A DNA stretch of 12,570 bases from Rhodobacterales bacterium UBA7416 (GTDB taxonomy: Bacteria > Pseudomonadota > Alphaproteobacteria > Rhodobacterales > Rhodobacteraceae): NCBI GenBank assembly GCA_002469545.1, contig DKMK01000043.1, positions 7,057 through 19,626 on the forward strand, written 5' to 3'. Position numbers and translations under genes: made by a program. Shown piece after piece: positions 1 through 6,522 of this stretch. Numbering within the stretch: the first letter of the stretch is position 1; each line of letters opens with the position of its first letter. Under the pieces are notes generated by a model. It was not told the DNA's origin. It ran no database searches and saw nothing but the letters and a program-made list of their open reading frames with translations.

Positions 1-93
1 CCTGTTCCGATTCTTTTCGTGTCAACAATGAAGATACGTTGAAATGCACATCCGCCTAGGCCAAAGTCATTTGAGTGATTCAGGGTCAATTTT

Positions 94-101
94 AAGGGGG
101 G
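94..101 (+). promoter_or_regulatory. Shine-Dalgarno site of the rhodanese gene
   Basis: The purine run AAGGGGGG ends 7 bases before the ATG at 109, a strong ribosome binding site that fixes this start. No convincing -35/-10 pair was found in the 108 bases before the gene. Confidence 0.7.
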
Positions 102-108
102 AATAATC

Positions 109-543
109 ATGACAACGATCATCGACGAAAACCCGAATGAAACGTGGGCTGGACTTGCTGAAAAAACTGACGCGATCTTGGTCGACGTCAGAACGAATGC
201 AGAATGGTCATTTGTCGGAATTCCGGATCTGGCGTCGCTGAATAAACAAGCGATGCTGATTGAATGGAAACAATTTCCCACAATGGCTCAGAATAATTCG
301 TTTGCATCACAGTTGATGGATAATCTGAACGGCACTGCGCCTTCGGATGTTTATTTCCTGTGTCGTTCAGGTGTGCGATCACTTGCGGCGGCCGCTTTGA
401 TGTCAGACGTGTTCGCGGCTCAAGGGTGGTCAGTGAATTGTATCAATGTGTCCGAAGGATTCGAAGGCGATGTCGATCCAAACGGTCATCGGGGAATTAT
501 AAACGGCTGGAAAGCCCAAGGTTTAGCTTGGCGTCAGTCCTAA
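109..543 (+). CDS. Single-domain rhodanese-like sulfurtransferase
   Basis: The 144-residue product has the layout of a one-domain rhodanese, a cytoplasmic enzyme family that carries a persulfide sulfur on a cysteine. The N-terminal part has the family motif LVDVRTNAEW (about residues 24-33). The active-site loop is CRSGVRS, with the presumed catalytic Cys at residue 85, followed by the small-residue helix expected after the loop. No signal peptide or membrane segment is visible. The start follows a strong ribosome site. The stop lies only 20 bp before dnaA with no terminator between, so part of dnaA transcription may come through this gene. The natural sulfur donor and acceptor cannot be read from sequence. 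The family call is secure; the physiological role is unknown. Confidence 0.9.
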   Translation: MTTIIDENPNETWAGLAEKTDAILVDVRTNAEWSFVGIPDLASLNKQAMLIEWKQFPTMAQNNSFASQLMDNLNGTAPSDVYFLCRSGVRSLAAAALMSDVFAAQGWSVNCINVSEGFEGDVDPNGHRGIINGWKAQGLAWRQS

Positions 544-563
544 TAGATATGGAATAAAAGTTT

Positions 564-1916
564 ATGGGTACGGAAATTTGGCCAATCATTAAGTTGGCCC
601 TAAGGAAGATTGTTGGTGAAGCTGCCTTTACCAACTGGATCAATCCCTTAGAATTAACATCAATGGATGGTGCAACGGCGCAATTTTCTGCGCCGACTAA
701 ATTCATTGGCGATTGGGTTGCGCGCAATTATGGCGATGCGATCAAAATCGAATTTGCAAAACAAGGCGTTAATGTGGGTCGTCTGACGTTCGTAACAGGC
801 GCGGTTGCCAAGCCCATTGCACCAACGCCAACGACGCAGACATCTGCGCAACGCACAACAACAGGGTCAACTGATCTTCCGGGTGCCTCGTTGGACCCAC
901 GTTTCACATTTGGCAACTTTGTTGTGGGTAAACCAAATGAATTGGCCCACGCTGCTGCACGCCGCGTCGCCGAAGGTGGCGAAGTATCATTTAATCCATT
1001 GTTTCTGCACGGTGGTGTTGGCTTGGGCAAAACCCACCTTATGCATTCCATCGCATGGGAAATTAAACGCCGCGATCCAGAAGCGCGTGTGCTGTACCTC
1101 TCGGCGGAACAATTTATGTACCGCTTTGTTCAGGCATTACGATTCAAAGACACCATCAGCTTTAAGGAAATGTTTCGTTCGGTTGATGTGTTAATGGTTG
1201 ATGATGTGCAATTCATCGCTGGCAAAACATCGACCCAAGAAGAGTTTTTCCACACTTTCAACGCTTTGATCGATCAGGGTAAACAGGTAATCATTTCGGG
1301 GGATCGCGCCCCCAGTGACATGGAACACCTCGAAGATCGCATTAAATCACGCCTGCAATGGGGCTTGGTTGTGGACGTACATCCAACAGATTACGAACTG
1401 CGCCTTGGCATCTTGCAATCAAAACAAGAAGTCCAAGCACGCCATAATCCACGCGTTGAAATGTCGCCGGGTGTGTTGGAATTCATGGCGCATCGCATTT
1501 CGTCAAATGTGCGCGTCCTCGAAGGCGCATTAACACGCTTGTACGCATTCGGATCGTTGGTTGGTCGCCCAATCACGTTGGAAATGGCCCAAGAAAGCCT
1601 GTCTGACATCCTACGCGCTACAGATCGCAAAGTCACAATCGACGAGATCATCCGCAAGGTAACAGATCACTACGGTGTAAACCTGACGGATATGTTGTCA
1701 GCACGCCGCACACGTTCCATTGCACGCCCTCGTCAGGTGGCGATGTTCTTGGCCAAAAAGCTAACATCAAAATCTTTGCCAGAAATCGGCCGTTGTTTTG
1801 GTAAGCGTGACCATACAACGGTCATCCACGCGGTCAAAAAGATCGAGGAACTTCAATCCATCGACAACCAGATTGCGAAAGACGTCGAAGTTCTACGTCG
1901 GATGCTTGAAGGTTAA
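564..1916 (+). CDS. dnaA: Chromosomal replication initiator protein DnaA
   Basis: The 450-residue product is an AAA+ ATPase that binds origin DnaA boxes, melts the origin and helps load the DnaB helicase. Domain I covers about residues 1-75. A short, Thr/Pro/Ala-rich linker (domain II, about 80-108) precedes the ATPase domain III. Walker A is GGVGLGKT at 150-157, Walker B is VLMVDDVQF at 209-217, sensor I lies near ISGDR (244-248), and the arginine-finger region is SRLQWGL (262-268). Sensor II sits in NVRVLEGAL (315-323). Domain IV carries the DNA-binding signature KRDHTTVIHA at about 414-423. The ATG is preceded only by a weak purine stretch (GGAA). Length fits compact alphaproteobacterial DnaA proteins. 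It is intact. Confidence 0.98.
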   Translation: MGTEIWPIIKLALRKIVGEAAFTNWINPLELTSMDGATAQFSAPTKFIGDWVARNYGDAIKIEFAKQGVNVGRLTFVTGAVAKPIAPTPTTQTSAQRTTTGSTDLPGASLDPRFTFGNFVVGKPNELAHAAARRVAEGGEVSFNPLFLHGGVGLGKTHLMHSIAWEIKRRDPEARVLYLSAEQFMYRFVQALRFKDTISFKEMFRSVDVLMVDDVQFIAGKTSTQEEFFHTFNALIDQGKQVIISGDRAPSDMEHLEDRIKSRLQWGLVVDVHPTDYELRLGILQSKQEVQARHNPRVEMSPGVLEFMAHRISSNVRVLEGALTRLYAFGSLVGRPITLEMAQESLSDILRATDRKVTIDEIIRKVTDHYGVNLTDMLSARRTRSIARPRQVAMFLAKKLTSKSLPEIGRCFGKRDHTTVIHAVKKIEELQSIDNQIAKDVEVLRRMLEG

Positions 1917-1933
1917 TTGGCGCTAACAGACCA

Positions 1934-1965
1934 TTGCATGGCGGGTTAAATCCATCGCCATGCAA
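1934..1965 (+). repeat. Perfect 10-bp hairpin downstream of dnaA
   Basis: TTGCATGGCG (1934-1943) and CGCCATGCAA (1956-1965) are exact reverse complements around a 12-base loop. The hairpin starts 17 bp after the dnaA stop. It is followed on the + strand by a run of A, not T, so it is not a canonical intrinsic terminator. It could protect or punctuate the dnaA transcript. Its right arm contains the more upstream possible ATG (1960) of the next gene. Confidence 0.7.
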
Positions 1966-1986
1966 AAAACAGTCTACGCTCGCCAC

Positions 1987-2898
1987 ATGAGCCATTCGAT
2001 CACCCCTACCAAAGACCGTATCGGTTTTGCAATTCTGTTAATGTTGTGCGCAACATTTCTGATCGCGCTACAAGAGGCACTGATCAAATTCAGCACAGCG
2101 GAATTGACCGTCTGGCAAATTTTTACCATTCGTGGGTTTTTCACGATCCCACTCTTTCTTGCAATGGCATGGCCGGCACGTCAGGTTAGTGCAACATGGC
2201 GCGATGCCTTTCACAAATGGCCGATGGCGCGTGCCGCCTGTATGACCGTAATGTTAGTATCCGTTTACGCTGGCATACCATTCACACCCTTGGCGACAAT
2301 TGTGGCGGGCGTTTACACCGCGCCAATATTCGTCGCATTGATCAGCGCATATTTCATGAACGAACCCGTTGGATGGCGTGGATGGTTGGGTGTTGTACTT
2401 GGGTTTTTGGGCGTTCTCTTTATTGTTCAACCCGACAGTGACAGCTTTTCATATATAACAATATTGCCGATAATCGGTGGTGTTTTCTATGCGCTACAGG
2501 CAATCATCACGCGCACCAAATGCCGCAATATTTCGCCGCTCACGCTCTCGCTGTCACTGACACTTTTTACCTTGGCGCTGGGCCTGATTGGCACGATCAT
2601 AATTGTGGTTATAAACCCGATTACCGAATTTCCATTTCTCACAAACCAGTGGTTCGCCATGTCACCACGCACGTGGATAATTATCACAGCGTTGGTGGTG
2701 TTAATGGCTGCAATTGGAATCGTCATGCCAATGGCCTATCAAAACGGCCCCGCCACAATCATCGCTACATTTGATTATTGTTTCTTGGTTTGGGCGATCA
2801 TTCTGGGTATCGCTTTATTTGGGGATTACCCGAACACGGCATCAATTCTTGGCATGGTTCTGATCGTCGCGGCGGGCGTGTTAATCAGCCGCAAATAG
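1987..2898 (+). CDS. EamA/DMT-superfamily membrane transporter
   Basis: This is a strongly hydrophobic protein of 303 residues, or 312 if the upstream ATG at 1960 is used, with about ten predicted membrane segments in two repeats. That is the usual plan of drug/metabolite transporter (EamA, RhaT-like) permeases. The sequence NEPVGWRGW followed by GFLGVLFIVQP is typical of the middle of this family. The substrate cannot be predicted. I prefer ATG 1987 because it gives a normal short cytoplasmic lead before the first membrane helix and because ATG 1960 lies inside a hairpin arm. Neither start has a good Shine-Dalgarno sequence. The gene separates dnaA from dnaN, which are usually adjacent. It resembles the transporter at 10193-11098 in sequence, suggesting paralogy. 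Confidence 0.9.
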   Translation: MSHSITPTKDRIGFAILLMLCATFLIALQEALIKFSTAELTVWQIFTIRGFFTIPLFLAMAWPARQVSATWRDAFHKWPMARAACMTVMLVSVYAGIPFTPLATIVAGVYTAPIFVALISAYFMNEPVGWRGWLGVVLGFLGVLFIVQPDSDSFSYITILPIIGGVFYALQAIITRTKCRNISPLTLSLSLTLFTLALGLIGTIIIVVINPITEFPFLTNQWFAMSPRTWIIITALVVLMAAIGIVMPMAYQNGPATIIATFDYCFLVWAIILGIALFGDYPNTASILGMVLIVAAGVLISRK

Positions 2899-2963
2899 CC
2901 ACTTGCTCTTGACCCCACCTTAAAACCATTGAAATGTGTTTTTAAGTTGAAATTACACGCAAA

Positions 2964-2990
2964 TTACGTCACTTTAACAGTCCGACGTAA
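2964..2990. promoter_or_regulatory. Inverted repeat upstream of dnaN
   Basis: TTACGTC (2964-2970) and GACGTAA (2984-2990) are exact reverse complements with a 13-base spacer, so the half-site centres are 20 bp apart, about two helical turns. The repeat ends 14 bases before the dnaN ATG. This geometry suits a dimeric DNA-binding protein better than an RNA hairpin. TTGAAA hexamers at 2929-2934 and 2947-2952 and TTGACC at 2909-2914 are possible -35 boxes, but no strong -10 partner was found. The function is inferred. Confidence 0.4.
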
Positions 2991-3004
2991 AGGGGATCAG
3001 GGTT

Positions 3005-4123
3005 ATGAAAGTCAGCATTGAACGCAGCGCACTATTAAAAGCGATGTCACAAGCACAATCTGTTGTGGAACGCCGCAACACGATCCCAATCCTTGCCAAC
3101 GTATTGATCGAGGCTGAAGGCAACGAAGTCGCATTCCGCGCAACCGATCTAGACATTGAAGTGGTCTACAAAGTTTCAGGAATGGTTGAGCGAGCAGGCG
3201 CCACAACAGTTGGCGCGCATACTTTGCACGAAATCGTTCGCAAACTGCCTGACGGCGCGATGGTTGAACTCTCAGATGATGGTACCGCGAATCGTCTGGA
3301 CGTTGTCGCAGGTCGCTCCAGTTTCTCGTTGGCTACACTGCCACGCGAAGATTTCCCTGTCATGGCCACATCAGAATACGCCTGTAACTTTGCCGCCAAC
3401 GCCGAAGTTTTACGCCGTTTATTCGATAAATCTAAATTTGCCATCTCTACCGAAGAAACCCGTTACTACCTTAACGGTGTCTACATGCACACTTCAGACG
3501 GCGAAAACGGCAAAGTGCTACGTTGCGTTGCGACAGATGGGCACCGTTTGGCACGTATCGATGCAGAACTGCCCGAAGGCGGCGAAACATTGCCAGGCGT
3601 AATTGTACCGCGCAAAACGGTTGGTGAATTACGCAAACTGCTGGATGTAGACGAAATGAAAATCGCCGTTTCCGTATCTGAAACCAAAATCCGTTTCGCG
3701 ACACCTGAAATCGTTTTGACATCCAAGGTCATCGATGGTTCATTCCCCGATTACACGCGCGTAATTCCCCAAGGCAACACACGCCGTCTTGAAGTGGACG
3801 CATCTGAATTCGCCCAAGCAGTTGATCGTGTATCTACGGTATCATCTGAACGTTCACGTGCAGTGAAACTCACATTGGACGAAGACCGCCTCATTTTATC
3901 CGTCAACGCACCAGACAGCGGCGCTGCCGAAGAAGAGCTTGTCGTGGCTTACGCAGACGAACGTCTCGAAATCGGGTTCAACGCGAAATACTTGTTGGAA
4001 ATCGCAGGTCAGGTCGATCGGGAGAACGCTGTGTTTTTGTTTAACTCATCAGGCGACCCAACCTTGATGCGCGAAGGCAATGATGACAGCGCGGTTTACG
4101 TTGTCATGCCGATGCGGGTATAA
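3005..4123 (+). CDS. dnaN: DNA polymerase III beta subunit (sliding clamp)
   Basis: The 372-residue product matches the bacterial beta clamp, a ring-shaped dimer that tethers DNA polymerase III and many repair proteins to DNA. Each monomer has three similar domains of about 120 residues. Recognisable segments are VERRNTIPILANVLIEA near residue 21, RATDLDIEV near 46, RCVATDGHRLA near 171, DGSFPDYTRVIP near 244, and the C-terminal YVVMPMRV, which forms part of the protein-binding pocket. A purine-rich AGGGGA at 2991-2996 lies 8 bases before the ATG. recF starts 3 bp after the stop, so the two are probably cotranscribed. The gene is intact and of normal length. Confidence 0.98.
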   Translation: MKVSIERSALLKAMSQAQSVVERRNTIPILANVLIEAEGNEVAFRATDLDIEVVYKVSGMVERAGATTVGAHTLHEIVRKLPDGAMVELSDDGTANRLDVVAGRSSFSLATLPREDFPVMATSEYACNFAANAEVLRRLFDKSKFAISTEETRYYLNGVYMHTSDGENGKVLRCVATDGHRLARIDAELPEGGETLPGVIVPRKTVGELRKLLDVDEMKIAVSVSETKIRFATPEIVLTSKVIDGSFPDYTRVIPQGNTRRLEVDASEFAQAVDRVSTVSSERSRAVKLTLDEDRLILSVNAPDSGAAEEELVVAYADERLEIGFNAKYLLEIAGQVDRENAVFLFNSSGDPTLMREGNDDSAVYVVMPMRV

Positions 4124-4126
4124 CAT

Positions 4127-5233
4127 TTGCCCCGTCTTGCGGTAACTAAACTCAAGCTCTCGCATTTTAGATCTCATAAACAGGCGCGCGTCGAAACCGA
4201 CGGGCGTCCGATTACTTTGTATGGTGCGAACGGTGCCGGTAAAACCAACATACTCGAAGCATTGTCATTGCTTTCGCCGGGCCGTGGCCTGCGCCGTGCG
4301 CGCGTTGATGAAATGGCACGCGCGCCTGAAAACCTTGGTTGGAAAGTCACTGCAACACTCCAATCCTTGGGTCAAATTCACGAAGTTGAAACAACATACA
4401 CAGGCGAAGGTTCTCGCACTGTGCGTATCGATGGGAAAACTGCCACACAAACGGCGTTGGGCCGCATTGCCCGCGTTGTTTGGCTTGTTCCTGTAATGGA
4501 TCGTCTGTGGGTCGAAGGTGCCGAGGGTCGGCGTCGTTTTCTTGACCGCCTTGCCATGAGTTTCGAGCCTTCTCATGCCGATCATGCTTTGGCTTATGAA
4601 CGCGCCATGCGGGAGCGCAATCGGATGCTAAAGGATGGGATCACCGATCCGTCATGGTACGGAGCCGTTGAAAAACAAATGGCAGACGCGGGCGCACATA
4701 TCGAACGCAACCGTCTACACACAATTGAACGCATCGCACAGGCCCAAGCAGACGCAGAAACCGCGTTTCCGTCCGCTGACCTTACATTGATCGGTGCGAA
4801 CGGCGGCGACATCATCATTGATGATCTGGCTGACGCATTCGCACAAAACCGTCGCATCGACATGGCGGCAGGGCGCACCTTGCTTGGCCCTCATCGCGAC
4901 GATCTCCAAGGTATTTATGTCGCCAAAGGCACCCCTGCAAAACTGTGTTCTACTGGTGAACAAAAGGCGTTGCTGGTCAGTCTGATTTTGGCAAATGGTC
5001 GCGCACTCTCTCAAGATTTCGGCGCAGCACCAATCTTGTTGTTGGACGAAGTTTCCGCCCATTTAGATGCAGAACGCCGCGATGCCCTGTACAATGAAAT
5101 TGTCGCCCTTGGGGCGCAGGCATGGATGACAGGCACGGGCGCCGAATTATTTGACACTTTGGGCGATCGCGCGCAACATTTAGAAATCAGCGAAGCACAA
5201 ACTGGATCACTCATTATGGCAGGTCAATCATGA
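4127..5233 (+). CDS. recF: DNA replication and repair protein RecF
   Basis: The 368-residue product is an SMC/ABC-like ATPase that helps RecO and RecR load RecA at single-strand gaps. Walker A is GANGAGKT (33-40). The ABC signature is CSTGEQKALL (274-283), and Walker B with D-loop is ILLLDEVSAHLD (303-314). The N-terminal KLSHFRSHKQ is the usual RecF opening. The start is TTG at 4127, 3 bp after the dnaN stop. The next in-frame ATG would remove the Walker A motif, so the rare start is well supported. The stop overlaps the next gene as ATGA (5230-5233), pointing to translational coupling. Length is near the family norm. Confidence 0.96.
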   Translation: MPRLAVTKLKLSHFRSHKQARVETDGRPITLYGANGAGKTNILEALSLLSPGRGLRRARVDEMARAPENLGWKVTATLQSLGQIHEVETTYTGEGSRTVRIDGKTATQTALGRIARVVWLVPVMDRLWVEGAEGRRRFLDRLAMSFEPSHADHALAYERAMRERNRMLKDGITDPSWYGAVEKQMADAGAHIERNRLHTIERIAQAQADAETAFPSADLTLIGANGGDIIIDDLADAFAQNRRIDMAAGRTLLGPHRDDLQGIYVAKGTPAKLCSTGEQKALLVSLILANGRALSQDFGAAPILLLDEVSAHLDAERRDALYNEIVALGAQAWMTGTGAELFDTLGDRAQHLEISEAQTGSLIMAGQS

Positions 5234-5658
5234 ACCCCCAACGTATTACAATGGTCACTCTGGCCGTCAAAGACCTTGAAAAATCGCGTGCATTTTACGA
5301 GGCCCTTGGATTTGAAGAAGCAGAAGGCGGCAACGAAAAAATCGCATTTTATAAAATGAACGGTCAATTTTTCAGCCTCTATTCGCGCGATGCATTGTCC
5401 CAAGATTTGTGCATGCCAATCCACGGCCGCAGCACGGGCACCGCGACACTGGCCACAAACTACGACAGCCAAGCGGCGGTTGATGCGGCTTACGTAACCG
5501 CGATGGACGCAGGCGCAATCTGCGTCACAAAACCAAACGAGGTTTTCTGGGGTGGCTACAGTGGAAACTAGACTGATCCCGATGGGCATCTTTGGGAAAT
5601 TGCCCATAATCCGTTTTGGAACTTTGATGCAGACGGCAACATCGTCGGTGATACTTAA
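5230..5658 (+). pseudogene. Glyoxalase/VOC-family gene interrupted by an in-frame TAG
   Basis: The reading frame begins at ATG 5230, overlapping the recF stop. It encodes 113 residues of a vicinal-oxygen-chelate fold protein, with ITMVTLAVKDLEKSRAFYEALGF at the start cut here to its key part AVKDLEKSRAFYEALGF. It ends at TAG 5569-5571, after WGGYSGN. In the same frame, immediately after the TAG, the sequence reads TDPDGHLWEIAHNPFW and continues to TAA at 5656-5658, which is exactly the expected family C-terminus. Full length would be about 142 residues. The cut product lacks the conserved Glu of HLWE, normally a metal ligand, so it is probably inactive unless the stop is read through. It may be a recent pseudogene, a strain-level mutation or a sequence error. 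The substrate is unknown. Confidence 0.85.
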
Positions 5659-5671
5659 GCGTCGCGATTCG

Positions 5672-5721
5672 GCTGTAAACTGTCTGCAAAAATACAGACT
5701 GTTTACAGCTGATTTGCAGAC
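5672..5721. promoter_or_regulatory. Two overlapping, mutually exclusive inverted repeats before lysE
   Basis: GCTGTAAACTGTCTG (5672-5686) pairs with CAGACTGTTTACAGC (5695-5709) at 14 of 15 positions around an 8-base loop. Separately, GTCTGCAAA (5682-5690) is an exact reverse complement of TTTGCAGAC (5713-5721). The two pairings share bases 5682-5686 and so compete in RNA. No T run follows directly, so this is not a simple terminator. It may be a compound operator or an RNA switch in the 166-bp gap between the VOC gene and the exporter. The function is inferred. Confidence 0.55.
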
Positions 5722-5824
5722 AAATTAAAACAGCAAAATCTTGCCTTGCCCGAAACGTTTACCGAACCGAACACCACTTCATTTAGCGACTTGCCAAGCA
5801 TAAAAAATTACGCAACACTAACTG

Positions 5825-6445
5825 ATGACAATCACAATTACCGAACTCGCGCTTTATGCCGGCGCCCTGTTTATTCTGTTCATGACACCAGGGCCTGTCT
5901 GGGTCGCGGTGATCGCTCGCGCGGTATCGGGTGGGTTCAAGTCAGCGGTACCTTTGGCTTTTGGTGTCGCGTTGGGCGACATACTGTGGCCATTGGTGGC
6001 GCTTTTGGGTGTCTCGTATTTAGTTTCTATCTACGCCGATATCTTGATCGTTTTTCGCTACGCTGCGGCGTTTCTTTTGTGCCTTATGGGCGCGGCTTTG
6101 ATGCGTTGGCCTGATAAAGTTTTATCGGAAAACTCCACCTTCACGCGGCCAGGGATGTGGGCTGGGTTTATCGCTGGGTTCGCGGCTGTGATCGCCAATC
6201 CAAAGGCCAGCTTATTCTACATGACACTGTTGCCCAGCTTCTTTGATTTCAACACATTGACCCGTGCAGATATGATCGCAATTTGCGCGCTTTCATTTGT
6301 TGTTCCGATGGCTGGAAACCTCATACTTGCCAGCTTTGTGGATCAAATGCGCCGCTTCTTGGCATCGCCTGACGCAGTGCGGAAAACCAACATTTGGGCA
6401 GGTGTTGCGCTGATTTGCGTTGGGCTGATTATCGCCGCAACTTAG
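5825..6445 (+). CDS. LysE/RhtB-family amino-acid exporter-like protein
   Basis: The 206-residue hydrophobic product fits the LysE/RhtB translocator family, inner-membrane exporters of amino acids and related compounds with about six membrane segments. The family hallmark TPGP occurs at residues 21-24 near the end of the first segment, followed by the VSGGFKSAVPLAFGVALGD region typical of the first loop and second helix. The conserved ANPKASLFY segment lies mid-protein (about residue 122). Length is normal. The start ATG at 5825 has no clear Shine-Dalgarno sequence. The 166 bp before it hold strong inverted repeats that may control it. The exported substrate cannot be assigned. Confidence 0.9.
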   Translation: MTITITELALYAGALFILFMTPGPVWVAVIARAVSGGFKSAVPLAFGVALGDILWPLVALLGVSYLVSIYADILIVFRYAAAFLLCLMGAALMRWPDKVLSENSTFTRPGMWAGFIAGFAAVIANPKASLFYMTLLPSFFDFNTLTRADMIAICALSFVVPMAGNLILASFVDQMRRFLASPDAVRKTNIWAGVALICVGLIIAAT

Positions 6446-6487
6446 CGCAAAATCGTGTGGTATGGGGTGACATTGCCCGCAAAATCG
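6446..6487. repeat. Pair of 10-bp direct repeats upstream of gyrB
   Basis: CGCAAAATCG occurs at 6446-6455 and again at 6478-6487, 32 bp apart start to start, about three helical turns. The second copy lies between the proposed -35 and -10 boxes of gyrB, and the first begins directly after the lysE stop codon. It is a possible regulator binding pair; chance cannot be excluded for so short a repeat. Confidence 0.45.
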
Positions 6488-6495
6488 GCTATGTT
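6467..6495 (+). promoter_or_regulatory. Probable gyrB promoter
   Basis: GTGACA (6467-6472, 5 of 6 to the sigma-70 -35 consensus) is followed after 17 bases by TATGTT (6490-6495, 4 of 6 to the -10 consensus). A transcript would start near 6502 and leave a leader of about 20 bases before the gyrB ATG at 6523. It is predicted by consensus match only. Confidence 0.5.
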
Positions 6496-6522
6496 TTCGA
6501 CATAACAGTGGGAATAAAACCG

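Noticed and set aside
1298..1313. GGGGG/CCCCC inverted repeat inside dnaA
   Set aside because: It encodes the sensor I segment (SGDRAP) and has only five pairs; coding constraint and chance explain it.
2672..2689. CGTGGATAA next to TTATCACAG, resembling head-to-head DnaA boxes
   Set aside because: The first differs from the DnaA box by one base and the second is a poor match. Both lie inside the transporter coding region, and single near-matches also occur in dnaA (1246-1254) and gyrB (6669-6677). There is no cluster or AT-rich unwinding region, so no origin is claimed.
5746..6114. 122-codon open frame overlapping lysE
   Set aside because: Its bulk is lysE read in another frame, with a composition rich in Arg and Cys and no family resemblance.
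6394..6522. Forty-three-codon upstream extension of gyrB
   Set aside because: It overlaps the end of lysE, has no GyrB-like sequence and lies mostly upstream of the likely gyrB promoter. ATG 6523 matches the family.
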